The notes beneath the pieces are model-generated. The model made no database searches, was not told where the DNA came from, and saw only the letters and a program-made list of their open reading frames with translations. The translations under genes were made by a program, and so were the position numbers. Positions 9,773 through 21,027 of a stretch of DNA of 64,000 bases are shown piece by piece. The stretch comes from Ichthyophis bannanicus (Eukaryota > Chordata > Amphibia > Gymnophiona > Ichthyophiidae): contig CM066031.1 of NCBI GenBank assembly GCA_033557465.1, positions 1,067,062,444 through 1,067,126,443 of the forward strand, written 5' to 3'. How positions within the stretch are numbered: position 1 is the first letter of the stretch; every line of letters begins with the position of its first letter.

Positions 9773-11810
9773 GACCTTCTATGGATAGCGGAAGGAGATT
9801 CTTGCAAATCAACATAGCTATGCCTCCCTTTTTTTTTTTTTTTTAAATATAGGACTCCAAAAACCAAGTTTCCGCCAACTCCAATGAAATCAAAGCGAAT
9901 CAGCTAAAATTACCCGAACTGCTCCTATAGCTTTGCAAGAAGCTACCAGCCCCCGCTGCACCCAGTTTTCCTTCCCCCCTTATCCTGAGGGATTCAGCAT
10001 TGCAGGATGCGTTGCGCACTACCTGCCAGCCTGCTGCGCCTGCCAGGGAGCTGAAGAGCAAAATAGAAAGTAGAACCCCTGGAAGCAAACAGTGTCCTGA
10101 CCTTGGGGTTCAGGACGCAAAGGCCACCGAATAAATCATCAGTGTTAGCTAAAAGTAAACAAGGCTATCTCTCACTAAAGAGAGTTTTGTTTTCTTTTTG
10201 AAATCCCACCGAAGTCCGTGGGACCCAAGCTTTCGAACACAGCCCCTAACGCTGTGCATTAACCACAACCAGAGAAACGAAATGAAATGAAACTCTGCTC
10301 TAGAAATAGATGAGAAGTTCCTGGGAAGGGCATGCTAAGTGGAGCTATGAAACACACAGGCACACCCCCCCCCCCCCCACCCTCGGACTTCCTGCAGTCA
10401 GAGAAATAGCAGTGGGATACACCAACAACCTTGCAAATGGAGGTCTTACAGGTTGCTGCCTGTGTGAACCTGATGAGTAATACGATTTTGTATTTTACCA
10501 CCTCCACCAGAGATGGGGGCACCGAATACTATATGTGATTCATGAGCAGCGCTGCCATCCGGTGGCCTTTAGGGCACCAGAGCCCAACCAACGATACAGA
10601 AGTTAAGAGCTTTAAACCTTGCTCATATAATCTTGCTCTGTGGCTCTCTGGTAATTTCTTTCCCAACTTGCAGAGAATGATCAATTTGATAAGGGCTGCA
10701 TAGACACAGTTATAGAAAGGCACTATTGAGTGTACCAGCTGCCCTCTGGCGGCCATAGACCGTAGCACAGGCACTTCTTGGTTGACAGTTTAACAGTCAG
10801 TTTATGTTTTTATATCCTAAGGTTTCCTAAACCTGTCCCTGTGAATTTTGAGCAACTTTCACTACAGAATACATAAAAGCACACGTCCAGGCTGTCCATC
10901 CTTCCAACTACAAGTTAGAGCTCTGCTCTTGAACCTAAAAACTGGCAATTTGCCTAATATCCTGGGGCTTAACAGTTGCTCCTCAGAGACATGATTAGGA
11001 GGGAAAGAACATGTGGCATCAGAAATCAATGCCAAAACTGCTGTCCTATAAAATTAAGAATAAACTTAAAAATAAAGAGGACTGACAACAGCCCCCTTAA
11101 GGCTGAGGAACCCCCCGAGCCTCAAAAAAACCTACAAACAAAAGAAAGAAACACTAGGCCCAAAATTCTAGCTATTCTGCCTGTTGTTTTCCTCACACAG
11201 GCAGCTCCCTGCAACTCTCGCCATGCGGTCCAAATACCTAGAGAGCAAATGGCCGCCCCTTCGCCAAAGAATTCTGGCGCCAAGAACAACAGCCGCTGCA
11301 AAAAAGAGGCCTCAGCTGACCGACAGAGCCCGAAGGCCTTACCTGCAGGGCAGAAAGCCACACAGCCTGCTCCTACCACCTTGAATTCCTCCGATCCTCA
11401 AGCCGTGCTGATGCGCCTGGCAGCCGCAGCGAGGATCGCTCAGCCGGTTCCACAGAGTAAAATTAAAATCCCGCAGCAACGGAGAGGCTCTGTCTCACAC
11501 AGCTTCAGTGTGGCTGTACGGGTCCCAGAGCTCTCTCCCGTACAGTCAAGGGAGAGAGATCTGCATCGGCAAATGCCTGTAGCAAATGAAAATAACTGAC
11601 AAGGAGGGAAGGCAAGGGATGCTTCTAATTTAAAGAGCCAGGCTCAAATTTCAAATTACTGTAAATAAGGAAATTTGCTCCTGATTGCCAATTAACCAAA
11701 GGTAACTGAATTAAAAGTTAAATTAAAAGTAAATTAAAGGTAAAAATCAAAAGTAAAATCAGAATAGAATTTGTCACACTAAATGCTCCTTATCTGTTCC
11801 CCCCAAGTGA

Positions 11811-11990
11811 GCCCAGGAGCTAGGCTCACTATGTCCTCTTGCTGCATGGAGACTGGACACACTGGAGGCTGATGGGAGATACCAGCAGGCTATATCCAGT
11901 GATGTCACAACCAACATGCCCAGTCTCCAAGCTGCAGGAAGAGGTGCACAACCCAGAGGTGGAGGACTAAACTGGAGGATCGATAAGGAA
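11811..11990 (-). repeat. D2 gag-side terminal repeat
   Basis: This is the inverted partner of 4401-4610, ending GGAGGATCGATAAGGAA. It contains an internal inverted pair around CATGGAGACTGG (about 11846) and CCCAGTCTCCAAGCTGCAG (about 11918), equivalent to that in D1, D3 and D6. Confidence 0.85.
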
Positions 11991-12424
11991 CAGGAAGTTA
12001 AAGGTGAGTCGTTTGATAGTGTAGCTGGATTTTCAGAAAGTCTTTGACAAGGTCCCACATGAGAGACTGAGGAAATTAAAGTTATGGGATAAGAGACCCT
12101 GTGGACTGGTAACTGGTTAAAAGACAGAAAACAAAGAATAGGGCTAAATGGACAATTTTCTCAAAGGAGAAAGATGAATAGTGGAGTGCCAAGAGATCTG
12201 TGCTAAACCCCCCCCCCCTTCTTTTTTTTTTTTTTTTTAACATATTCATAAATAACCCAGAAACAGGAACAGAGGTGATCAAATTTGAAGATGATACAAA
12301 ATTATTCAAAGTTGTTAAAATACAAGAGAGTTGTGAAAAACTGCAAGAGGAACTTGAAAAATTGGGAGACTGGGTGAGCAAATGGCAGTAAAATGCTGAC
12401 AAGTGCAAAGTTATGCACGTGGAA
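11991..12424 (+). pseudogene. CR1-A LINE reverse transcriptase, part 2
   Basis: This is the continuation of the LINE at 3796-4400 after the D2 insertion. It translates through L-D-F-Q-K-x-F-D-K-V-P-H (about 12028-12062), a degraded W-x-x-N-W-L-K-D-R-K-Q-R block, N-S-G-V-P (12178-12192), then I-N-N-P-E-T-G-T-E-V-I-K-F-E-D-D-T-K-L-F-K (about 12250-12310). F-E-D-D stands where CR1 RTs have the catalytic F-A-D-D. A 30-base C/T run (12209-12237) lies just before it. Homology stops after K-V-M-H, so the LINE is truncated at 12424. It is a dead copy. Confidence 0.8.
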
Positions 12425-15400
12425 CCCAATTCCACAAACAGGTCAAATGTCAACTCAATTCTGCACCCGTGGTTATAGACGTGCCCGTGGTTCTGAAATG
12501 AGGGACAGACCTTTTCAGCGCAGCTTGAAAAAAGCACTATGAATACAAAAGATGGGTATACACAGCAAACGTCCCTGCACTCACCGTATTCTGAACAGAT
12601 GGACGTTTCCAATCCTGCCCCTCTCTGCCATATACCTGTGGACGGCCACGCCTCCTCTGTAAAACGTGCATCTCCTAAGCTGCTGCTCTTACTGACAGTG
12701 TTTTGCTCATGCAAACTACACATGAATACTGATGTTATCATAAATGTTGATGCAAACTAGACTAAACATACTAGTCTGTTGCATGCACAGAACATTGCAA
12801 AGTAGTCTCAGTGCACTCAAAGATAGTATCAAAGCAAGTAGTATGCAGCATATGAAAAATATGTACATGAAGATTCTTACTAGGAAACTAAACAACTATG
12901 ATTTTGAAATCATGGAGTGACTTTGTGGACATTCTAGGTTTTGTTTCAATTCAAGTGTCTTACTACTGATTTAAACAGTTTAAACAATTTAAAAGAAGCA
13001 AATGCTACAGATCCTCTTCAACACAGGTGCAACTGGCCATCCAGTGCCACCTCTGCAACCAAATATAGAAGTTAGCCCTCATGTCTCAAGTTAACACTTA
13101 CCAATGCCAAACTTGCACAGGGAAAATAACCATTGGGAGAAGATAAAGTTAAAAAGTTTAGTGAAAATACAGTTCTCCTCACCCTTATCCTGCTCCTCAC
13201 GTGCCAGACAAAAACGTCAAGCAAAGCTTAAGGCCTCTGCAATAAATCATTAGTGTCATCTTTCTTCTTGTTCTAGACAACTTACACTAATAACTAGAGA
13301 TCATAATCAGAACTAGTTTCTAAATTCATACTGCTAAAGAGTTCCCGGTTTCTAACTAAACAATGGAGCCGCCTCAGCAAATCTCTCCCCCACCTCATTT
13401 CATAAAAGCCTGCCCTTTGTCCTCCACAAAGCACCTAGCATGAAGGGAGATAAAAAGCAAACCCAGCTCAAACTGGATCTTTTGTGTAGGATGAGGAGAA
13501 GTGTAGTCTAAAGATGAATCGATTAATTTTAAATTAAGTCTAGAATGCTACTACTTTTCTACCCTACTTGGTGAATAGAGTTATTTTCACACAATTAAAT
13601 CCAGTTCCAAGGTTAAATTTTCAGAAAGATTTAAGAAAACAATAGAGTTTTTAAACCTCCAAAATGATTTACCAGGATATAATAAGTACAATAAAAATTC
13701 CAATTTTACAAAAATACTTGCCTTAAGGACTGCTAGTTAAATCACATCTAGGAAGCAACATATTATCTTCTCTACTCGACACAGAAAAGCAAGACGGAGA
13801 GGAAATTCAGTATTCTTACAGAAAAGTAAAAAATAGTTTTGGCACTTGGGAGTCTACGGTCTTAAACATGTTGATGTGCTGGTACATATTTAAATTCTTT
13901 GCAACAGGACTAATTTGCTCAGCTGAAAAAGAAGCTGTCATCAATAGATCTCACATTTCAATCAATTTATCTTAAAGATAAATCATTGCTGTTTTAAATT
14001 TTTACATTCAAGACTTTGTCCTAATTTCTGATGCACTTTTGCTTTTAGTGCTGTTGCTTAAAAACATCTATGTCCCTATTGTGTCTCTCCAATGGAGAAG
14101 TGTGGTTACCATATTAGTCCAGATGGATATGTGGAAATAAAAGATCAACAAATAGCTGCAGGTGATGCAAATATATTGTTAATCCCAATAAGGTAGTTTT
14201 CAAGAGCTATAACTTACAGATACTAAGAGAGACGGCATATCAAAGATCACAAGAGTCATCCAAGCTTATTCATTTTCCTAACTTTCTGCAATACTGCAGG
14301 CCAGGAATTTTGGCTTATATCGATTAACAGAAAGAATGGACAGATGTATAAGTCTAGACCGCAAAGTGTGCTGTGTACAGCTTTCCCCCTCTAGAAACTC
14401 TCTTCATGTGTTCTATTCAACTACATTTTCAATGCCTGGCTAGATAAATATACACAGCAAAAGAAACAAATAGAATAAATAATTCAACACCATTCCTCTC
14501 ACTTGCACACTAATAAGAGTACCAAAAACAGACTAACAAACAGTGGGATAATCCAGACCAGTGCATCAGTTAAGAGAAAAGGAGCAGAAAAAGAGAGGCA
14601 GCCCTGTTCTATTAGTTTGCATATTAGTATAGGCCAATGTAATACTTTGCAGAAAGTACAAGGCCAGGGACTAGTACCTCCTGACCAGCCTTAACTTGAT
14701 CCAGGGTCCAGAAGTAACTGACTCCTTCACCTTATTCCCCTCTCCCCTGTGGCAAAGAGCAGGTTAATAGCATTAGTCCAACACAAGGTAATTTCTGAAT
14801 CCTCGTGGACAGACTACCAAATGGATGTATGCAGAGTGGTAAGGGAAGAGGGAGACTGGGCACTGGTTGGGACCAACTAGATCCTCAGGTTTTCATGGGT
14901 CAAGACAGCATTGCTGTGCCCGACCTTACACATGTGCTAGCTATATGGCAACTAGAAGACTGCTCAAAAAGGTGGCCTGAGGAGCAATTTCTGCAAGCAG
15001 TACTACTAGCTAAGACAAAGAGGCACTCAGTAGCAACAGGTTAGTACTGACAGTTGGAATGGGTGCACAGAGTACGAGAGACAGAGCCAGGACTGGAGTC
15101 CTGAGTTGCAGGCCAGAGTGCTCTAATACAGATGGGATTTGAGGCTATAGCCCAGACAGTAGCTTTTAAGAGTAGGAGGGGAGTTTCCAAGAACTAAGAG
15201 GGAAAAAATAAAGATGTGGCAGGGAGAAATCCCAGAGCTGTAGTGATGGGGCCCTATAAGCAGAGCAAAGGGAGCTGGGAAAAATGAAAAAGATCAGCAC
15301 CGGAGTTAGGCAAGAAGGGCCTGAAGGAGCCTTTTATGTTATTAATCTTGTGCTGTGGGGCACAAATACAGAGAAGACAGTAAATGTGGGGAGACGTCCT

Positions 15401-15892
15401 AGGGAGGAGGCTGTTACATGAGCCAGTAGGCGGCCTGGAGATAAACAGGATATGGATGCCAGGGGTTGTGATCCTTGCTGGGGTAATGTGGTAGGGAGAG
15501 GAGATACGCAGGAGAATAGGGTGTCAAGGCAAAATGGTAAGAAGTAGGACAAGGGAAATTCTATGGGAAGCAGCCAATGGAAAGCGGTGGGAACCTAGAG
15601 TGTGGCACAAGAATGTGGGTGATACGGGAGCACCACTACCTTGGGGGGAGAGAGCGTCAGGATTGAGGGGTTTGAGAAAGTCAGCAGAATTCTGACAGGC
15701 ACTGGTTGGTGTTGTTCAAGTAGGAGATCTGGTGGAAGGAGGGAACAGATGGGGTGGCAGGATATCTGGATGGCACCCTGCCAGGCCATCCCACCAAAAG
15801 TAGTGGAGGAGTAGAGCATGTTTGGAAGACCAACTGACAAGTGAAAAGAATGGAGAAACCTAGTCAGGGTCTTTTTAAGATTTTGACGCCTA
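12425..15892. other. Non-coding DNA, no recognised element
   Basis: About 3.5 kb without a supportable gene. The short ORFs (for example 12539-12760 and 14805-15044) have no homologous motif, and the region is mostly moderately AT-rich. No inverted termini, tandem arrays or long homopolymers stand out. It may be unique intergenic or intronic sequence, or very old repeats. Confidence 0.6.
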
Positions 15893-16090
15893 TATCTATT
15901 TATTTATTTAACAACTTTTATATACCGCGCTATTTATTATCAGTGCGATTTACATTTAACAAAGGTTGCTCAATTCAGTCGAAACTGTCTTGCGCTTACA
16001 TTGTAACAGGGGATAAAACTTGGATCAATACAGGGTAACTATATAGATATTAACAGAGCATAAGATTATGATTTGGCCGGTAATGTCACG
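15893..16090 (-). mobile_element. L2-like LINE 3' tail
   Basis: A minus-strand copy: (TATT)n-type start TATTTATTTATTTAACAAC, then TATATACCGCGC and CAGTGCGATTTACATTTAAC. It continues with GTAACAGGGGATAAAACTTGGA, which aligns with the related copy at 8350-8520. Confidence 0.65.
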
Positions 16091-16561
16091 AAAAACGATA
16101 GACGGGGCAGCTATTTCTTGAGACCTCTTTGTGTGGTGAACGGGGAGTTTGTGGGGTTAGCAGATGATTGATCGGGGCAAGACTATAGGCAAGATTAGTC
16201 AGCAGAACCCGGGTAGGGGGTGAAGGGGGAAGAGAACTGTCAGAAAACCCAAAGATTGCAGAGCCAGAAGAGGGCTAGAGGAAAAGTGTAGTGCTAAAGT
16301 GGTTCCCCTTTGACACAGCACATGCACATGGCTCTAAAACATGCAAAAACAAGTTCCTCTATAGCCCAAGTATTTGATGCCTTCAAAATCTGGCACCTTA
16401 GGCAGTTAGTCAGGTTTCCTATTCTTAAATAGAGGTCTGGCCCTAGTTAAGGCAGGGAAACAAAAAGGAGCACACAAACCCACAGTATCAAGGGAGCAGA
16501 AAGGAGCAGGTATCACAATACACCATGGAGTACCAACAAGTCCATTATTCAAGTGTCCAGC

Positions 16562-16618
16562 GAGGTCAAACCGTACACGTGTTTTGGCACAAGCCTTCTT
16601 CAGGGGCTTGGGACCTCC
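16562..16618 (-). ncRNA. Decayed hammerhead-ribozyme-like motif
   Basis: On minus this reads CTGAAGA (core), a GGC-TTGT-GCC hairpin for stem II, then AAAACACGTGT, flanked by GAGGTC and GACCTC, which can form an outer stem I. The G of the invariant GAA is changed to A, and stem III has no loop, so self-cleavage is not expected. It is a relative of the better copy at 21304-21362. Confidence 0.5.
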
Positions 16619-16984
16619 ATACAAAACATGAGACAAGAAATCATAATACAATACTTAAATACCAAAAACGAATTATATACACAGAAAAACTAAAACTCCT
16701 ATGGACATTAAACTTATAAATGCTAAACATGGACATATGGGCCACATGATGACTCAAAGTTCTAATTAATAAACAAAAACACACTCAAAAACAGAAGCAT
16801 GCTTTCAAATATAAATGAATCTTAAAGATAAATAAAAGCCTGTTAGTCATACATAATACAAAGTGGGTACAACATTAGTACCAAACCATAAACAAATAGA
16901 TAAAAAAACATGTTTCAGACACGAGAAATGTAAAAAGAAACCCAAGTATCTTAAATTCATAAGGAGTAAAAACAATCCCCTTGT

Positions 16985-17157
16985 CGGCCCCCCCCCCCCC
17001 GGCCCCGGCCCCCGGCCCGGCCCCCCCCCCCCCCCCCCCCCGCCCGCGGCCCCCCGGCCGCCGCGGCCCCCCCCCCCCCCCGCCCCGCCCCCCCCCACCG
17101 GCCCCCCCCCCCCCCCGCGCCCCCCCCCCCCCCCCCCCCCCCCCGCCGCCCCCCCTG
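16985..17157. repeat. Near-pure C tract
   Basis: About 170 bases are almost only C with scattered G and two A, centred between inverted arms. The long proline/alanine ORFs across it are products of base composition. It could be a G-quadruplex-forming minus strand or a sequencing artefact. Confidence 0.9.
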
Positions 17158-17689
17158 TTTTTAGATTACTTTTAGACAGTACCCAAGAGTTTTATAATGG
17201 TTGTCACTCTGCCTTATTTACCTTTCTTGGAAGCTCCCCTTGCCTTTCAATTTTGCTCAGTGTCCCTGTTAAATAATATCACGGTTCTCCCTTCCCTATA
17301 TTTTACATGTGTCCACTCCATTCTTTTCAGCGCTTGACTTTGTAGCACTAATCTTTCAGACTTTTGAATTGGCTATTTCCCATACAAGTGTCTTCAGTAA
17401 GTAGCCTGTTGATACATCAGATTGGTTTCTTGGAATTTTCTTTGATATGTTTTTAATATTTTTAATTTCATGTGATTGCCATATGTTTATTTTGTACTTT
17501 TGATTTGTTTTTATTTCTTTTTATGGTTTTGTTTTATTAACGTTGTATCCACTTTGTATTATGTATGACGAATGGACTTATTTATTTTTATGGTTCATTT
17601 ATATTTGAAAGCATGCCTCTGTTTTTATTGTGTGTTTTTGTTTTTTAATTATGAACTTTGAGTCATCATGTGACCAAATGAACTGCTGG

Positions 17690-18357
17690 TGTATCTCTCT
17701 TTCCTGTCCCATCTTTCTTTATGCCCACCTAATTCCCTTTCATCTCAGTCTTACCTGGGCACCATAGCTATGTGCTTGGACCACCATCTACTACAATGCC
17801 TTCGCTAGGGAGAAAAAACGATCAATAGTTGTCATGTAATGCTTCTTTTATCATCATCTATATTAAGTTTCGTTTTTTATTGCTAATATAGTGGAGATTT
17901 CACCACATGGCCAATTCTAGGCCTTATAACGCGGTATGTTCCTCCTTAATCCATTTATGCATTCTGACCTTTTTTTGGCACAAAACCCTTCAGTTTTAAA
18001 TAGGTTGTGTTTCTGTCTCACAATCTCTGACTTGATCAGCGTCTCAAGTGCATACGGTTTGTTTTAAAGGCAAGTCTTTCTATTATGAATTATTTTTTAG
18101 TTACTGTGGCTTTATGGTGAACCTTTTTGTTTTAAGATCACTTAGGGCTGTTTGCTTTTTGGCTTCTGTGGTCACATTTACTGGTTTTCTTTACTTGACC
18201 TTGTTCCTGCTTTACACTATAGGACTGCTAGACATGGCATAGCAACTGTTTGAATAAGTTAGCGTGAGCAGCGATACGAGTGAGTCTATTTGCAAATACG
18301 TTTTATCCCTCCCTCCTTATTCCTCCACTTCTCACCGTCTTCCATTTGCATAAAGAT
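17690..18357. other. AT-rich DNA, nothing recognised
   Basis: Nothing supportable is seen between the inverted-repeat unit and D3. One 64-codon hydrophobic ORF (18048-18242) has no recognised motif. Confidence 0.5.
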
Positions 18358-18560
18358 AAATTAGACTTACCTGCTAATTGTTGTTCCTTGAGGAACTCCA
18401 GTCCAGTCTCGCACCTCTGGGTAGTGTACCTCTTCCAGCAGCTTGGAGACTGAGCATGTCATCTTTCTGATGACACTAGTGTACTTATACAGCTGGCACC
18501 ACCTACCAGCTCAGTATCTATTGACAAAGCAGACTCACAGGAGCAACAAATAAGTAGTTA
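18358..18560 (-). repeat. D3 recombinase-side terminal repeat
   Basis: It starts AAATTAGACTTACCTGCTAA. The central part, CACTAGTGTACTTATACAGC (about 18474), is the inverse of GCTGTATAAGTACACTAGT at about 22329. Confidence 0.85.
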
Positions 18561-18851
18561 AACATTCAACAAACAGTCTTACATCTAAACAAACAGTCAC
18601 TCCCTCTACCCTCTGGGAAAGATCCTCGTCGCCCCCCCCCCCTCCAGGATGAGGAGGCGTACCTGTGAAGCGCTTGAGCACCTCTGATCAGCGGGAGCAA
18701 GAGACTGACAGCTCCTCCGGTCCGCCCCCCCTAAAGGTCGACTGAACCCCACTCACCAACTCACTAACGGGGAGGGGTCCGCACAAACGGCCTGAAGCAC
18801 AGCGATCCAAAACGAGCATCCCCCACCGCCTGGATATCCAGGCGATAATGC

Positions 18852-19990
18852 TTAGAAAAAGTATGAAACAAATGACCACGTCACTACCCTACAAATCTCC
18901 ACTAGTGGAACCAAATTATACTTGGCCCATGAGGCCACCTGAGCTCTCATGGAATGCGCCCGCAATCCTGCCAGCACTTCCTTATCGTTCAGAATGTACG
19001 CGGACGCGATTGCCTCCCTGATCCACCTGGATATGGTGGCCTTTGCTGCCACTGAACCTCTGCACAGCCCACTAAAAAGACCAGAGGCGACCCGAGGTCC
19101 GAAAGGAGAATGTCATCATCAAGTACCTGAAGATCTCTTCTAGCTCCAGGCAGCATAGCTGCAGAGAAGCAGAGCCCCCAGCCGCATCAGTCATGGCCGG
19201 TAATGAAACCACCTGGTTCACATGACATTCCAACACCACCTTGGCCAAAAACAAAGGAACCGGGCGAAGGACCACCTTCTCCTTGAAGGAAAGGAAGGGC
19301 TCCCGGCACGATAGGGCCTGAAGCTCCAAAAACCTGTGTGACAAGCAAATCGCCAATAAGAATACCGTTTTCAGCATCAAATCCTTCAGGGAAGCTCTAC
19401 TCAACAGCTCAAATGGTTCCCCTGACAGCGCCGTAAGCACCAGATGGAGATCCCGAGGAGGTACCACCAGCCACCTTGGGGGGGAAGAGATGACTCACTG
19501 CCCTCTGAAATCTCAGCACGTCTGGGTGTGTACCCAACGATATCCCGTGGACCTTCCCACGATAACAGGAAATCGCCACCAGCTGCACCCTTAAGGAGCT
19601 GGCGGCTAAGCCCTTAAAACTGAATTGCAAGAACAAGATATGCAAAACAGATGCCATGGGAGAATGCCTCTCCCCGTACAACTCAAAAATGTGCCACACG
19701 TGGATGTACGCTAGGCTCACAGACCTCCTCCAAGCCTGTAGCAAAGTCTTTATTACTGAGGTGGAATATCCTTTCTTCTTTAACCTTGCCCTTTCAAGAG
19801 CCATGCCGTAAGCGAGAATCGATCTATCTGGGGCAGGCCCCTGCCTCAAGAGGTCCTCTCAAACAGGAAGCCTCCACAGCCGATCTGCCAGTATACAAAA
19901 AACAGGTCTGCATACCACGGGCACCTCAGCCAATCCAGTGCCACCAGAATCACTGTCCCCTGTTCGTCTCTATCCGTTGGACTATACAGC
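18852..19990 (-). pseudogene. D3 tyrosine recombinase
   Basis: Three frames cover a DIRS recombinase: 19849-19409 (N-terminal, with G-S-I-L-A-Y-type start, L-L-Q-A-W-R-R-S, V-Q-L-V-A-I-S-C-Y-R-G-K), 19467-19072 (E-P-F-E-L-L-S, L-L-A-I-C-L-S-H-R-F-L-E-L-Q-A-L-S-C-R-E-P) and 19052-18852 (K-A-T-I-S-R-W-I-R-E-A, A-H-S-M-R-A, I-C-R-V-V-T-W-S). H-S-M-R keeps the His and Arg of the H-x-x-R box. The segment that should hold the nucleophilic Tyr is degraded after 18852. At least two frameshifts are present. The role by family is joining a circular DNA intermediate to the chromosome by recombination. Confidence 0.8.
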
Positions 19991-21027
19991 CTATGAGCGC
20001 CTACGGGGGAAACACAGAGAAGACCCTCTTCGGGCCAGCACTGTATTAGAGCATCCAGTCTCTCTGACATCCTTTTTCTTCTTCTGCTGAAAAAATGACA
20101 GGCCTTTGCAGACTTGAATGTTGCCATTAGGTCCATGACACGTGCACCCTATCGACGGACCACCTGCTCGAACGTTTCCTGGTTGAGCTGCCGCTCTTCG
20201 GGGTCCACTTGCACTCAGCTGAGGTAGTCCGCCATCACACTGCTGACTCCCGCTATGTGCGCCGCCAACACCTGGAGATGAACCTCTGCCCATTTGAACA
20301 GCCTTTCAGCTTCTTCCTCCAGGGCCACACTGCCCGTGCCTCCTTGCCAGTTAATGTACGCCACCATGGTCACACTGTCCGATAGGACTTGGACTTCTTT
20401 CCCCTGTAATCATGGCTTGAAACGTTATAGTGCCAAGGTCACGGCTCGCATTTTGAGCCTCGACTACAGGGCCTCCTGCAGACTCCACGTTCCCTGAACA
20501 AAATGTCCTTCGCAAAAGGCTCCCCAACCAGATAGGCTAGCATCAGTCATCAACGGGACCCACCTCGGGGACTCGAGTGGCATGCCCCCTTCCAGGTTTC
20601 CCAGGTGGAACCACCACTTGAGTGCTCTTCTGGCACTCCCCGGGTAGGGGAGTATTTGGGATAGAGGCTGACTCTGAATGAAGCAGAGCCCTCTGAAGCG
20701 GTCGCATGTGCACCCTTGCCCATGGGATTAGCTCAAGAATGGCTGCCACGGTCCCCAGCACCTGCAGATAATGCCACACCGAAGGCCTTGCCATGTGCAG
20801 GAACTTCTGTATTAACCTCCAAAGCTCTTGCGCCCGACGTTCAGAAAGGAAGACCCTGCCCACACGGGAAGCAAAGTGCACCCCTAAATATTCCAGCTCC
20901 TGGGTCGGTCGTAACTGAGTCTTGGCCAGGTTGACCACCCAACCAAGACTTTGGAGGGAGGAACTCCAGCACCCGCACCATCGCTCTTTCGCTGTTGTCC
21001 CTGGACTTTGCCCAGATCAGCCAATTA
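19991..21027 (-). pseudogene. D3 RT C-terminus, RNase H and methylase-like region
   Basis: From 21027 leftwards the minus strand reads N-W-L-I (the end of the Y-L-D-D-W-L-I motif). RT connection sequence follows (20938-20543: E-L-E-Y-L-G-V-H-F-A-S, R-P-S-V-W-H-Y-L-Q-V-L-G-T), then RNase H remnants (about 20540-20290). The last block (20136-19846) reads L-D-A-L-I-Q-C-W-P and P-W-Y-A-D-L. The RT fingers and palm are absent because the homology breaks within the catalytic motif at the junction with the foreign insert. Confidence 0.75.

Larger units (their letters stand above)
4401..11990 (-). mobile_element. DIRS copy D2, family A, heavily decayed
   Basis: The boundaries are set by inverted terminal repeats. 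The left starts GAAATTACACTTACCTGG (4402) and the right ends GGATCGATAAGGAA (11990). An ICR lies at 4904-5002. Recombinase remnants (5047-5604) follow; 5605-6440 holds poorly preserved RNase H/methylase-region DNA. The RT is missing. In its place are an unrecognised 296-codon ORF (7023-7913) and a gag remnant (7990-8165). L2 tails lie at 8350-8520 and 9385-9772. Stretches 8520-9385 and 9772-10900 show nothing recognisable; 10900-11800 resembles a GC-rich leader. At 7.6 kb it is longer than D6 or D9 because of inserts. It sits inside CR1-A, whose RT frame continues on both sides. Confidence 0.85.
16400..17690 (-). mobile_element. Penelope-like repeat with inverted arms and poly-C centre
   Basis: The unit contains a decayed hammerhead-like motif on minus (16562-16618). 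Two inverted arms (about 16741-16900 and about 17510-17675) match over roughly 160 bases with small indels; for example, ATGATGACTCAAAGTT at 16746 pairs with AACTTTGAGTCATCAT at 17654. Between the arms lie a near-pure C tract (16985-17157) and AT-rich DNA. Penelope-like elements carry hammerhead motifs in terminal repeats that can lie in inverted orientation, which is why I propose that class. No RT or GIY-YIG coding sequence is visible, so the class remains tentative. Confidence 0.45.

Noticed and set aside
10976..11599. 207-codon plus-strand ORF in D2
   Set aside because: It lies antisense in the GC-rich leader of D2, has no recognisable domain, and its equivalents in D3, D6 and D9 are not open.
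12425..15892. A host gene in the low-repeat stretch
   Set aside because: The ORFs are short, have no recognisable motif, and no convincing acceptor-exon-donor pattern was seen.
16847..17276. Proline- or glycine-rich ORFs over the poly-C tract
   Set aside because: They are translations of homopolymer runs and have no start context, homology or codon signal.
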